In this document: positions 1-8,283 of the stretch, one piece after another
How positions within the stretch are numbered: the first letter of the stretch is position 1
Layout of the letters: each line of letters begins with the position of its first letter
From: an uncultured Prolixibacteraceae bacterium
GTDB taxonomy: Bacteria > Bacteroidota > Bacteroidia > Bacteroidales > Prolixibacteraceae
Assembly: GCA_937915865.1 (NCBI GenBank)
Contig: CALGIG010000071.1
Span: 49,904-113,903 of the forward strand
DNA: 64,000 bases
Reading direction: 5' to 3'
Translations under genes and position numbers: made by a program
Notes under the pieces: generated by a model
The model's input: the letters and a program-made list of their open reading frames with translations, nothing else
The model's database searches: none
Told to the model about the DNA's origin: nothing

Positions 1-931
1 GGGCAGAAAGCGCAAACTTCAGACAGGCATGGCCCGGCTCAACTTTGTATTTTTCACAAACGGAAAAAAATTTTTCCCTCCATTCAAAAAGATGTTTGTC
101 ATCCGGGTGATCCGGGTCAGTTTTCCGGTAATCGAAATACTCGCCGCCCGTGATAAAACCGGCATTAAAAATGGCCGAATTGATAATGCCTACTCCATCC
201 TGATTTAATTGGTCCATAAATTCCAGAATGGTTTTCGGATGATGATAAAGCGTGAATTTATTGGCAAACATGACCCAGTCAAATTTAACGTGCTGATACA
301 ACTCTTTGATCACCAGCCAATCTTTCGAGCCGATGCCCACACCTTTTACTTCGCCCTTTTCTTTTAACTCAAACAATGCCTGGTAAGCGCCGAGAATATC
401 ATTCATTCGCGAAACCCGTTCTTCCTGGTTCAATGAAGCAGCTAAATATTCGTCCGGATCGTGCACTGAAACTAAATCAGGCTTGAATTTTCCACCAAGC
501 AACTCACAGCCTTGTTCCCAACACTCCAGAATCCCGTCATAACTGATTTTCTGAACGGCATCATATTTTAAGTTTGCCCAGGCTCCGGGTTCAAAAGTTG
601 GCTCCTTAGTCACAAGCGGCACCCGGAACCATCCAAGTTTATTGCTGATGGTAATTTGCCCGGGCTCAATCCCCAGTTTTTCCAACCCCCGTCCGATCAC
701 CTCCAGGGCAAGACCGGCTCCATATTTTCCTGCACTGTCAATCAGTACATGCCCGTCGCTTACCTTAAACCATTCAGCCATCAAGGCCAGTTTTTCATTC
801 TCTGAAAGTTCGCGGTACAAATTGCCAAGGAAGCTGGTCCCGTAAATTACTGGGGGACAGGAAATGCCCGTTTTGCCGAGGAAGCGGCTCCTTTTCCTGC
901 TAACGCTCTTTTTGTTGCCCTTCGTTTGCAT
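1..931 (-). CDS. Aldo/keto reductase, sugar dehydrogenase-like (3' end beyond window)
   Basis: This is a minus-strand gene whose C-terminus runs off the left edge. The visible ~310 residues read as an aldo/keto reductase: an N-terminal strand with PPVIYGTSFLGNLYRELSE, an active-site region DSAGKYGAGLALEVIG, then VSVHDPDEY and INSAIFNAGFITGGEYFDYR, which resembles D-threo-aldose/L-fucose dehydrogenases. The likely reaction is NAD(P)-dependent oxidation of a pyranose at C1 in the cytoplasm. The start is placed at 931 because a strong AAGGAGG motif lies just upstream; this gives a basic N-terminal extension and a 32-base overlap with the mutarotase-like gene. The neighbour suggests a deoxysugar substrate such as fucose or rhamnose, which is inference. 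Confidence 0.82.
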   Translation of the reverse strand, partial: MQTKGNKKSVSRKRSRFLGKTGISCPPVIYGTSFLGNLYRELSENEKLALMAEWFKVSDGHVLIDSAGKYGAGLALEVIGRGLEKLGIEPGQITISNKLGWFRVPLVTKEPTFEPGAWANLKYDAVQKISYDGILECWEQGCELLGGKFKPDLVSVHDPDEYLAASLNQEERVSRMNDILGAYQALFELKEKGEVKGVGIGSKDWLVIKELYQHVKFDWVMFANKFTLYHHPKTILEFMDQLNQDGVGIINSAIFNAGFITGGEYFDYRKTDPDHPDDKHLFEWREKFFSVCEKYKVEPGHACLKFALSA

Positions 932-1289
932 CGAACACCTCCTTTTGATCCAATTCGTAAATACGTTCCATTAACTGCCACTTCTCCTTTGCATTCGCGT
1001 CTTTGGTGGTTACCTGGAAACGCGACACAAATGACTCCCATTCGCTTTGCCGCGGTTTGGCTGCAAGCTCCTTCATAGCCTGGTCATGATCAAAGTCCGC
1101 CACCGTATCCATGATCATAAATAATCGATTCCCATGAATATAGATCTCCATATCCAGAATGCCTATTTCTTTCATTCCCCGGGTAATTTCAGGCCATGCA
1201 GCACCTGGGGCATGCACTTTTTTATATGCTTCGATTAGCGCTGGATCGTTCTCAAGCAGAAGCGCTTTACAATATCTTTTAAATCTCAT
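900..1289 (-). CDS. rhaM: L-rhamnose mutarotase family protein (RhaM/DUF718)
   Basis: A protein of about 129 residues that reads as the RhaM/L-fucose mutarotase family (alpha/beta ferredoxin-like fold). It has the N-terminal RYCKALLLENDPALIEAYKK block, then HAPGAAWPEI and LDMEIYIHGNRLFMIMD. Family members interconvert alpha and beta anomers of L-rhamnose or related deoxysugars in the cytoplasm. The ATG at 1289 is preferred over an upstream TTG at 1316 because the family begins directly with the RY/KRYC strand. It overlaps the aldo/keto reductase by 32 bases, so the two are probably translated together. The exact sugar is unknown. Confidence 0.85.
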   Translation of the reverse strand: MRFKRYCKALLLENDPALIEAYKKVHAPGAAWPEITRGMKEIGILDMEIYIHGNRLFMIMDTVADFDHDQAMKELAAKPRQSEWESFVSRFQVTTKDANAKEKWQLMERIYELDQKEVFDANEGQQKER

Positions 1290-1392
1290 TCTTACGAAGT
1301 GTTTAATGTGAAACAAACGTGAGACTTGTCAATTCCTAACGTTTGCCTGAAAGGCATGAGCCAAAGAGTATTATTTTTAAAACAAATAGGGC

Positions 1393-2409
1393 CTAATTAA
1401 TACCTTTTCGCGGTGCATTGCAAAAAGCTTCAAATGTTTCATCAGGAGTACCGGAAGGGATTTCACATCCGGCACTTAACATATACCGGGAACCTTCAGT
1501 GAGTTTCAGGCATTCGATTGCCTTTTTTTCACAACTTTCGGGCGAAGCCATTAATATGTCTGATACAGGATCAAGGTTTCCTTTGTAGCACAATTGGTTC
1601 TTCTCATATACCTGCCGGGCTTCGGATAAATTGACCAAATGGTCGACGTTAAACAGGTCGGCTCCGGATTTTACCATACTTTCCATCAAGTGAGAGGTGT
1701 TACCGCAGATGTGCAACTTTACCAATCCCCCTTTCTCATGAATAGCAGAGCATACCCTTTGTTCATAAGGCAATGCGAATTCATCAAACAATTCTTTTGA
1801 AATCAGGGATGCTGCGGCATCGCCGGCTCCGATCATGGGAGCGCCGGCTTCCAGTTGTCTTAAGCTAAACTGAATGACGATTTCTGTCAGAAATGACAAG
1901 ATTTGGTGGGCCAGGAGCGGATTTTCAAAAAGTATCATCATAAATTCTGAAACCCCGCAAACGGAGCAGGCCTCGGCAAACGGCATATCTACCCACCCAA
2001 ACACCATGCATTCGTCACCTGCTGCCTCGACCATTTCACGGACTCCCTTCACCCGGTCATTCATTCGTGATTTGGGATGGTCGAAATCGGGCATCTTCAA
2101 ACCTTTGAAATCTGTTTCATTTTTTACCAGTGGCGAAGCCGCATAAGGTGGGGCGTTATCCGGATAAGCCATATCGGCTCCCAGGTCGGCTGTTATCCTG
2201 AAAGCATCGGAGCAGGCTGTGATAGCATCAATATTAAATTTTTGCCTGATATTCAGTTGTGCTTCAGCCATGGCTTTACCATCAGTGGCAAATGTCTTAT
2301 AGCTGATTCCCAGCCTTTTCTGGGCAAAAAACATCAGGAGGGGAAATACAGGGACTCTGTCAACAGGGTTGCCATGCAGCATGGCTAAAAATCGTTCTTT
2401 ACTATTCAT
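1393..2409 (-). CDS. URO-D/MtaA-type corrinoid methyltransferase (1)
   Basis: A 338-residue protein of the uroporphyrinogen-decarboxylase superfamily, in the branch of cobamide methyltransferases (MtaA, MtbA, CmuA). It starts with the family signature MNSKERFLAMLHGNPVDRVPV. The zinc ligands of MtaA-type enzymes are visible as HICG near residue 233 and the Cys of SAGCEIPSGTP near the C-terminus. Family enzymes move a methyl group between a corrinoid protein and a thiol or folate acceptor. It is one of four such genes here, beside a RACo gene, which argues against a role in haem synthesis. The methyl donor and acceptor cannot be read from sequence; an O-methyl sugar is my inference. Confidence 0.8.
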   Translation of the reverse strand: MNSKERFLAMLHGNPVDRVPVFPLLMFFAQKRLGISYKTFATDGKAMAEAQLNIRQKFNIDAITACSDAFRITADLGADMAYPDNAPPYAASPLVKNETDFKGLKMPDFDHPKSRMNDRVKGVREMVEAAGDECMVFGWVDMPFAEACSVCGVSEFMMILFENPLLAHQILSFLTEIVIQFSLRQLEAGAPMIGAGDAAASLISKELFDEFALPYEQRVCSAIHEKGGLVKLHICGNTSHLMESMVKSGADLFNVDHLVNLSEARQVYEKNQLCYKGNLDPVSDILMASPESCEKKAIECLKLTEGSRYMLSAGCEIPSGTPDETFEAFCNAPRKGIN

Positions 2410-2487
2410 GGTGAACCGGTTAAATTAGAATTAATCAATCTTAGTTTGTAAAATTTGGAATAAAGTGCCAAGGTCCAAAGGACGATT

Positions 2488-3525
2488 TTATTCTTTTAAA
2501 GCGTTGAACAATATCTCTATATTTGCAGGCGGAATATCCGGAAGAATAGCCTCATGGCTGGGAGAGAAAACAAGACCTGTGGGGAACAAATTTCTCAGTT
2601 CATACACTTTAGCCTTTATTTCAGCAGGAGATCCTTTAACTAAGAGATGCTGCACATCTACTCCGCCGACAAACGAAACTTTGTTCCCGAAATTTTCTTT
2701 TAGTGTTCTTGCATCCATGTTTGCCGCTGTTGCCTGGATGGGATGGATTGCATCAACCCCGATATCAATAAGATCAGGAATAATTTCAAATATTGATCCG
2801 CATGAATGATGGATTACTTTAAGTCCGTAGCTGTGTGCCTGCTCCACGAACTGCCTGGCTCCTGGAATGACAAATTCTCTTATAGCCTCAGGCGATGCTA
2901 TCGGGCCGGTTTGCGCGCCGAAGTCATTTCCTATAAGCACTGCATCGAGATATCCTTTTGTTGCTTCGAAAAAAATCTCATTTGCTTTAAGGTAAAAATC
3001 AACAATCCTTTTCGTTACCGCTTTGAACATTTCAGGAGCCATCAGCATCTGAATAAGTGCATTCTCCATACCAAAAGCAGCAAGTACGTCCTGAAAATGA
3101 GCCGACCAGATTATTCCGGTGATAGCCATGTTTTTCGGAGCATTTTTACAGATTATTTTGCATTCATCCCTGCTTATGTATTTTGAAGGGTCGGGCCAGT
3201 CGAATTTATCGACCATTGACAAATCGTTGATATTTTCAAAAAAACCCGGAGAATTCAATGTTCTGTGATCTGGGTTATAATCTCCCTTTTTCGCAAACGG
3301 GAAAGCGGTATAAATGGCTTCAGAGGTCGGAGAGTGGTACGGCATCTCCACGGGGAAAATATCATCGTCCAAAATAGCTTTTAGATGATTCATTCCCGTG
3401 ACTCTGAAATGTTGGAAAAGGGCCGGTATTGAATCAGGATGTGGAAGTCCCAGCCATGATGAGGGCCTGTCCACAGGCTTTCTTTCAATTGTGGCAAAAA
3501 ATCGCTCTTTATGTGTCATAATCAT
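2488..3525 (-). CDS. URO-D family protein (2), variant metal site
   Basis: A 345-residue URO-D-fold protein beginning MIMTHKERFFATIERKPVDR; the second Met, at 3519, is an equally good start. The first metal-site motif is kept (HHSCG near residue 237), but the C-terminal Cys of MtaA-type enzymes is replaced by His in FSPSHEAILPDIPPANI. This matches a large Bacteroidota/Planctomycetes subgroup of unproven function. It lies 78 bases upstream of the first URO-D gene on the same strand and just downstream of the RhaT-type transporter, so co-transcription is likely. It may be a demethylase subunit acting on a sugar rather than a corrinoid:acceptor enzyme. Confidence 0.75.
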   Translation of the reverse strand: MIMTHKERFFATIERKPVDRPSSWLGLPHPDSIPALFQHFRVTGMNHLKAILDDDIFPVEMPYHSPTSEAIYTAFPFAKKGDYNPDHRTLNSPGFFENINDLSMVDKFDWPDPSKYISRDECKIICKNAPKNMAITGIIWSAHFQDVLAAFGMENALIQMLMAPEMFKAVTKRIVDFYLKANEIFFEATKGYLDAVLIGNDFGAQTGPIASPEAIREFVIPGARQFVEQAHSYGLKVIHHSCGSIFEIIPDLIDIGVDAIHPIQATAANMDARTLKENFGNKVSFVGGVDVQHLLVKGSPAEIKAKVYELRNLFPTGLVFSPSHEAILPDIPPANIEILFNALKE

Positions 3526-3553
3526 TGAATTTTAATTATTTACTTTGATATGA

Positions 3554-4585
3554 TTAATTCATAAGACTGTTTGCATATCCGAGGATTATCCATGATACAA
3601 TGAGAATGACATTCCCTGTGATCAATATTTTTTTTGGTCCCGATATGCCCCTCCATTCACCTGATATCAACCCCCATATGGTGCTTACGATTAAAGAAAG
3701 TGCGAGAAACATGGTCCACCCGGCTGCAGGGCCAAGACTGCCCATGAGGGCTGCCCCCTGTCCGTAGATACCAAGGGCGGCAAACCAGAGGATTGATGTG
3801 ATAACAGCAGATAAATAGCCTCTTTCGGCACCCCTTTGAGTTAAAGTACCGTATGACTTGTTCTTATACAAAAGATACGTAGCGTATCCGCCATTTACAA
3901 GAAATCCTCCCCAGAGGACTACCACCCAGGCGACAAGGCTGGCATTCTGAATTTTATTACCCATATCTGCTGCTGCTTTTACCAGGGGTTGGGCATAAAT
4001 GAATCCAACATTCAGTAAAGCCGCGGCAATCCCGTTGGCAATGGAGAAAAACACTCCGAACCAAAAGTATTTCCCGGTTTTGATATCAGATGAAACATTT
4101 TTCTTTCCTTTCATCTGCCTGTCGCGCATAATTCCGGCCAGGGTTATTACAATTATCCCGGAAAGCATAATAATAATACCTGCCATGATAAAGGGAAATG
4201 CCGGAAGTTTGGTCACATTCTCAATTCTGAGTAGCGGGACAACTGCTCCCATAATGGCTGCCAATCCCATTGTAATTCCATAGGTCAGCGAAATGCCTAT
4301 ATAAGTTATTGCCAGCCCGAACAGGATGGAGCCGATACCCCATAAAGCCCCGAAAAGCATCGACCCTGCAATAATATTAGTACCGGTACCCCCGATTGCC
4401 TTCATAGTTCCTGTTACTGCGATTGAAGACCACAAAAGCGGAATGATAAGCATCCCTGTTACGGAAAATAAAACCCAGAATGCTTCCCATGAAAAGGGGG
4501 AGAATTTTTTCATACCCAAACCATACGTACCTTGGAATATCCCGGCAATAAAAATCAGGATAAGTGATAAAAAGAAGTTATTCAT
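3554..4585 (-). CDS. rhaT: RhaT-family sugar:H+ symporter
   Basis: A 343-residue membrane protein with about ten hydrophobic segments. The first (FFLSLILIFIAGIFQGTYGL) carries the GxxxGTYGLGMKK start seen in L-rhamnose/proton symporters. Later segments keep WEAFWVLFS, GALWGIGSILFGLAITYIG and GISLTYGITMGL. It would import a deoxyhexose or related monosaccharide across the inner membrane with protons. The mutarotase-family gene and aldo/keto reductase downstream fit a rhamnose- or fucose-like substrate. The gene lies between RACo and URO-D (2), tying uptake to the methyl-transfer module. The substrate could equally be a methylated derivative. Confidence 0.8.
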   Translation of the reverse strand: MNNFFLSLILIFIAGIFQGTYGLGMKKFSPFSWEAFWVLFSVTGMLIIPLLWSSIAVTGTMKAIGGTGTNIIAGSMLFGALWGIGSILFGLAITYIGISLTYGITMGLAAIMGAVVPLLRIENVTKLPAFPFIMAGIIIMLSGIIVITLAGIMRDRQMKGKKNVSSDIKTGKYFWFGVFFSIANGIAAALLNVGFIYAQPLVKAAADMGNKIQNASLVAWVVVLWGGFLVNGGYATYLLYKNKSYGTLTQRGAERGYLSAVITSILWFAALGIYGQGAALMGSLGPAAGWTMFLALSLIVSTIWGLISGEWRGISGPKKILITGNVILIVSWIILGYANSLMN

Positions 4586-4656
4586 GTCTTTATTTTTTGA
4601 AACTTATTTGTTTGAATCATAGTAAAACCATTCAATTATTCTTATTGTCAATCCAC

Positions 4657-6141
4657 CTATAATATCATTTCGCCAACATAAATATCCTGAAAATTGGGAT
4701 TGCCTTCCAGGTTGATGTGCGTGGTTTTTCCCAGAATTTCTGTTCTGAGTTGCGAACCGGAAAACAGAAACATCTTAGCCCCGATCAGTGCCGTATTTCC
4801 CATTTTGTGAATTTTTTCCCCTTCGCTTCTTATCATTCCGGTAGCCACCACGTTTTCGATGCTGATGTAATTACCGAACCCGCCGGCAATGTAAATGGTC
4901 TGTATGTCGGCAACCCGTATTGAAAGATAGTTTGCAAGAATGGTCAGTCCTACTGCGATGGCAGCTTTGGCCAGTTGAAATTCGTTAATATCCTTTTGAG
5001 TCAGGTTTACTTTTCCAGCGATGGAAATTTGCCCCTCACCCGAATTAATTTCGCCGAACATACCTACCCGTTCCAGCTTCCGTAGGATGGCCACAGCATC
5101 GATCAGCGCGCTCCCGCAAATTCCTTTGGGAGAGGCATTCCCGATCACACTGGGCACAATATTCCCGTCAACCAGATTTAATGATGAAATTGCCCCGGTA
5201 ACGGCGCGCATTCCTACCGAAATATTGGCCCCTTCAAATGCCGGGCCGGCCGCCGTCGAAGCACACACAATCCGGTTTTTGTTACCAACCACAATTTCTC
5301 CGTTGGTTCCCAGATCAATTAAAGCGGTATAATCTTCTTTTTGGTGAAGCCCGGTTGCAGCAATACCTGCCAGTATGTCGCTGCCAACAAAACTTCCAAT
5401 CGAAGGATAAAAATGCACCTTTTCGATCACCTGAAAGTTCCATCCTAATTCTTGAGGTTCAAAGGTTTTTATTCCCAGGTTGTTGGTTTGGAACGGGTAT
5501 GCTGACAGCGGGGTTACATCGCAATCGCTGAAAATAAGTTGCATGGCGGTATTGCCAACCAGGACTACTTTCCGGATGTCAACCGGGTGTTTTTTCAGCA
5601 TCAGATTAATCATTGCCCCGATCGATGAGCGAATCATCCGGGTCATTTCGGTTGCCTGCCCGTCCAGGCAAGCCTGAATCCTGGAAATCAGGTCAGCCCC
5701 GAATTTAACCTGCGGGTTCAGCATGGTTTCAACGGCCAGCACTTTTGCCGACGACAAGTCGATCAATTGGGCTACCACCGTGGTTGTCCCCAGGTCGACC
5801 GCAATTCCGAAGCCTTTTTGCGGGTGAAAGTCAAATTCGCTCTCGTCGGCCAGGATCAGGTGGTTGAATTGTTCGATTTCGAGGGTAATATCGCCGGTAC
5901 AACGGCTAAAACACGCCAGCCTCCATTCTGGAGAAAGGCCAAGCTGTTCGATCTTCTGCCGGTGGGCATCGGTGATTTTTATTTCGCCGTCCAAAAGCCT
6001 GACCTTACATTTTCCGCAGGTCCCTTTTCCCCCGCAGGGAAACTCCACGCCATATTCATGCAACACATCAATTAACGGCGTTTGATCGTTGACTTCCAGT
6101 ACTTTTCCCAGTGGCAATAAATGGATAATATGTTTTTTCAT
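4657..6141 (-). CDS. Corrinoid-activating ferredoxin/ASKHA protein (RACo-like)
   Basis: A 494-residue protein with an N-terminal plant-type [2Fe-2S] domain (Cys36, Cys42, Cys45, Cys77 in C-x5-C-x2-C...C spacing) and a long C-terminal ASKHA ATPase-like domain starting at the phosphate motif AVDLGTTTV (residues 114-122). This is the layout of RACo, the reductive activator that returns Co(II) corrinoid proteins to Co(I) using ATP. It is somewhat shorter than the roughly 600-residue acetogen proteins. Its start overlaps the stop of the upstream URO-D gene by 4 bases, so the two are translationally coupled. A partial second copy of this gene lies at 35246-35928, next to the MtaB/MtaC operon. Confidence 0.88.
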   Translation of the reverse strand: MKKHIIHLLPLGKVLEVNDQTPLIDVLHEYGVEFPCGGKGTCGKCKVRLLDGEIKITDAHRQKIEQLGLSPEWRLACFSRCTGDITLEIEQFNHLILADESEFDFHPQKGFGIAVDLGTTTVVAQLIDLSSAKVLAVETMLNPQVKFGADLISRIQACLDGQATEMTRMIRSSIGAMINLMLKKHPVDIRKVVLVGNTAMQLIFSDCDVTPLSAYPFQTNNLGIKTFEPQELGWNFQVIEKVHFYPSIGSFVGSDILAGIAATGLHQKEDYTALIDLGTNGEIVVGNKNRIVCASTAAGPAFEGANISVGMRAVTGAISSLNLVDGNIVPSVIGNASPKGICGSALIDAVAILRKLERVGMFGEINSGEGQISIAGKVNLTQKDINEFQLAKAAIAVGLTILANYLSIRVADIQTIYIAGGFGNYISIENVVATGMIRSEGEKIHKMGNTALIGAKMFLFSGSQLRTEILGKTTHINLEGNPNFQDIYVGEMIL

Positions 6142-7160
6142 ATCGTATGGGTTGCGGCATTAAATTCATTCAATGCTTCAAAAAAGGCATAAATATTTTT
6201 AGGAGGGACACCCGGTGGCAAATCGCACCCTGAAGATAAGATGAAATTTGGATAATCCCTGGTAACTTCCAGAAGTTCAGCCGTTTTGTGCCTTACATAT
6301 TCGGGCATACCTCTCTGTAATATATCAACCGGATCCAGATTGCCCATCACCAGGATATGGCTGGGAACCTGTTTTAGAACCGTTTTCATATCAGCGGCAT
6401 TACCAAAATGAAGAGCTGCTGCACCGGTCGATACCATAGACCGGGAAAGTTGTCCATTATGACCGCAATTGTGTAAGACTATCAGAAAATTATCATCCTG
6501 TAATTCGTCAACTATTCCTTTAATATAAGCGGATGAGTAAATGTTGCACTCTTCCTCTCCCAGCAAACCCGCGGCTGGTTCTGCCACGATAATACCGTCG
6601 GCCCCTATTGATTTATAGGCCCGGATATAATCCCTGATAAAATGCGTGCATTTCTTCAACGTTGCGTGTACCATATCCGGGTCTGTAAAAATTGCTGTCA
6701 TTATCTCTGTCATATCCAACAACCTGCCTGCCAGGGAAAATGGGCCGATACATCCGGGGAATACAGGAACATCGGTGATGTCTTTCATCGTCAATTCCGC
6801 TGCTTTAAGATATTCCCGTACCCTTTTTGAAGAAGAAATCTCTGGAACAGCTATTCCATTCATTTCTTGAATACTGTTGACCAATCTTTCTTTGACTGTC
6901 GGAATTTCATCCTTTTCAAACCTGATACTGCACCCGAAGGCTTCTGCTTCCACAGTCAGGTCCATAATCATGGTCACTGCGGCAGAATTATAATTCTGGT
7001 GCAACGACCTAATCGCCCGGGCATGTTCACTGCCATTAGTGACTGCTTCAAATACCGTCGCCCCGGTAAATTCAATACCCGGGTTTGTCATTATTGGAAT
7101 AGCAACCCTTTCCGGCAAACCAAGAATGTTTTTACACCACTGTCCAACTGATATTTGCAT
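6138..7160 (-). CDS. URO-D/MtaA-type corrinoid methyltransferase (3)
   Basis: A 340-residue MtaA/CmuA-like URO-D protein. It has the full metal-site pattern: LHNCGHNG near residue 227 and SSGCDLPPGVPP near the C-terminus, followed by the usual NIYAFFEAL helix. GNLDPVDIL, a recurrent MtaA-family motif, is also present. Its last four bases overlap the RACo start, which couples a methyltransferase directly to the corrinoid reactivator. This makes it the best candidate among the four for the enzyme handling the corrinoid methyl group. The N-terminus (MQISVGQWCKNILGLPERVA) lacks the usual RVP motif and keeps only RVAIP. Confidence 0.8.
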   Translation of the reverse strand: MQISVGQWCKNILGLPERVAIPIMTNPGIEFTGATVFEAVTNGSEHARAIRSLHQNYNSAAVTMIMDLTVEAEAFGCSIRFEKDEIPTVKERLVNSIQEMNGIAVPEISSSKRVREYLKAAELTMKDITDVPVFPGCIGPFSLAGRLLDMTEIMTAIFTDPDMVHATLKKCTHFIRDYIRAYKSIGADGIIVAEPAAGLLGEEECNIYSSAYIKGIVDELQDDNFLIVLHNCGHNGQLSRSMVSTGAAALHFGNAADMKTVLKQVPSHILVMGNLDPVDILQRGMPEYVRHKTAELLEVTRDYPNFILSSGCDLPPGVPPKNIYAFFEALNEFNAATHTI

Positions 7161-7252
7161 CCTTTCTTGTTTTTATAGTTAAGCAGACTTAGATTGATTC
7201 AAATGCTCAACGAGCCCTTGCGGATCAGGGAAACAGGCATTCGCTCCTATTT

Positions 7253-8272
7253 TCAAAATTTCCTTGCTGATTCTATAAGGGCGAAGATGTTTTCTTCGGG
7301 CGTAGTCGGTGGAATAGCACATCCCGCATTTAGAATGAAACGGTTTGTTTTGCTGAATACCTCCAGCAGTTCGTTTGTCTTTCGCCTTACCAGTTCCGGC
7401 GATCCCAGTGCGATGACGCCGCTGGGGTCGATGTTCCCGATAAAAGTTGCATGATCGTGCAAGATACTGAAAGCTTTATGGCTATCGGTTTTGTAGTCGA
7501 TCTCAAAAGCATCCGCGCCGGTTTTCAGCATCAGTTCCAGTATCAGGTCGGTGTTGCCGCAAATGTGCAACGCGTAAGGTAATCCCTGTTTATGGGCTTC
7601 GTCAACGACCTTTTTTTCATAAGGCAAAGCAAATTCTTCATATTGTTCGGGCGAAATCATGGCAGGCCCGGCCACGCTGTCGCCGTTCGATACCATGTGC
7701 GCGTCCGCCTGCGCCATCAACCGGATAAACTGGCAGGTGGCATCTGTGCAGTAATCCAGCAGTTCGGCCAGTCGCGCCGGTTCGGCCATGTACAAATCCA
7801 GCATCAGTGCATCGGTTCCCCGTACCATGCTGGCCAGCGAAAACGGCGACTGGTCGCAGTTGCCCCTGACCAGTATTTCGTTTCCAAAATGCCCTCTCAG
7901 CAAACGCACCGCTTCGAGCCAGTTTTGAACGTACCTGTAATTTTCGACCTTTGGAGGCTTTAGCTTCTTTACATCTTCCAATGAACCCAACATCCCGCGA
8001 AGCGGCCTGGCAGGCTCATCTTCCGGGAAATCGACAGATACCCCCAGGCTGCCGGCCAGGGTAACGGTATCCACGTCAACCAGGATGCCGTCGTACCCAT
8101 ATTTCTCTATTGCATGGATAAAGGCCTTCGCTATTATTTTGGGATTTTCCCTGAATTCTTGCATCGACACGTTGATCTCCCTGGCTGCCAGCATGAAATT
8201 GTGCAGCATAACCGGGACCCGGTCGTGCGGTTCGCCTTTCAAGGCCGCCATTGTTCTTTCATATCCGTTCAT
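7253..8272 (-). CDS. URO-D/MtaA-type corrinoid methyltransferase (4)
   Basis: A protein of about 339 residues in the MtaA/CmuA branch, with N-terminal NGYERTMAALKGEPHDRVPV, LHICGNTD near residue 223, FIGNIDPSGV and C-terminal NAGCAIPPTTP. The zinc ligand set (HxC plus a distal Cys) is complete. The ATG at 8272 is chosen over one at 8314 because it fits the family start and avoids overlap with the sugar porter that ends at 8284. Spacing to the next URO-D gene is about 90 bases. Base composition is richer in G+C than URO-D (2), so the four genes were probably not made by recent tandem duplication. Confidence 0.8.
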   Translation of the reverse strand: MNGYERTMAALKGEPHDRVPVMLHNFMLAAREINVSMQEFRENPKIIAKAFIHAIEKYGYDGILVDVDTVTLAGSLGVSVDFPEDEPARPLRGMLGSLEDVKKLKPPKVENYRYVQNWLEAVRLLRGHFGNEILVRGNCDQSPFSLASMVRGTDALMLDLYMAEPARLAELLDYCTDATCQFIRLMAQADAHMVSNGDSVAGPAMISPEQYEEFALPYEKKVVDEAHKQGLPYALHICGNTDLILELMLKTGADAFEIDYKTDSHKAFSILHDHATFIGNIDPSGVIALGSPELVRRKTNELLEVFSKTNRFILNAGCAIPPTTPEENIFALIESARKF

Positions 8273-8283
8273 GTTGTTTATTT

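Noticed and set aside
2409..2488. Cobalamin riboswitch upstream of the methyltransferase genes
   Set aside because: Gaps in this operon are mostly under 120 bases and I saw no B12-box-like sequence; the leader of the mtaC-like gene is also too short.
1393..8272. URO-D-fold genes as haem-pathway HemE
   Set aside because: Four copies, MtaA-type HxC...C metal motifs, adjacency to RACo and sugar transporters, and absence of other haem genes point to the methyltransferase branch.
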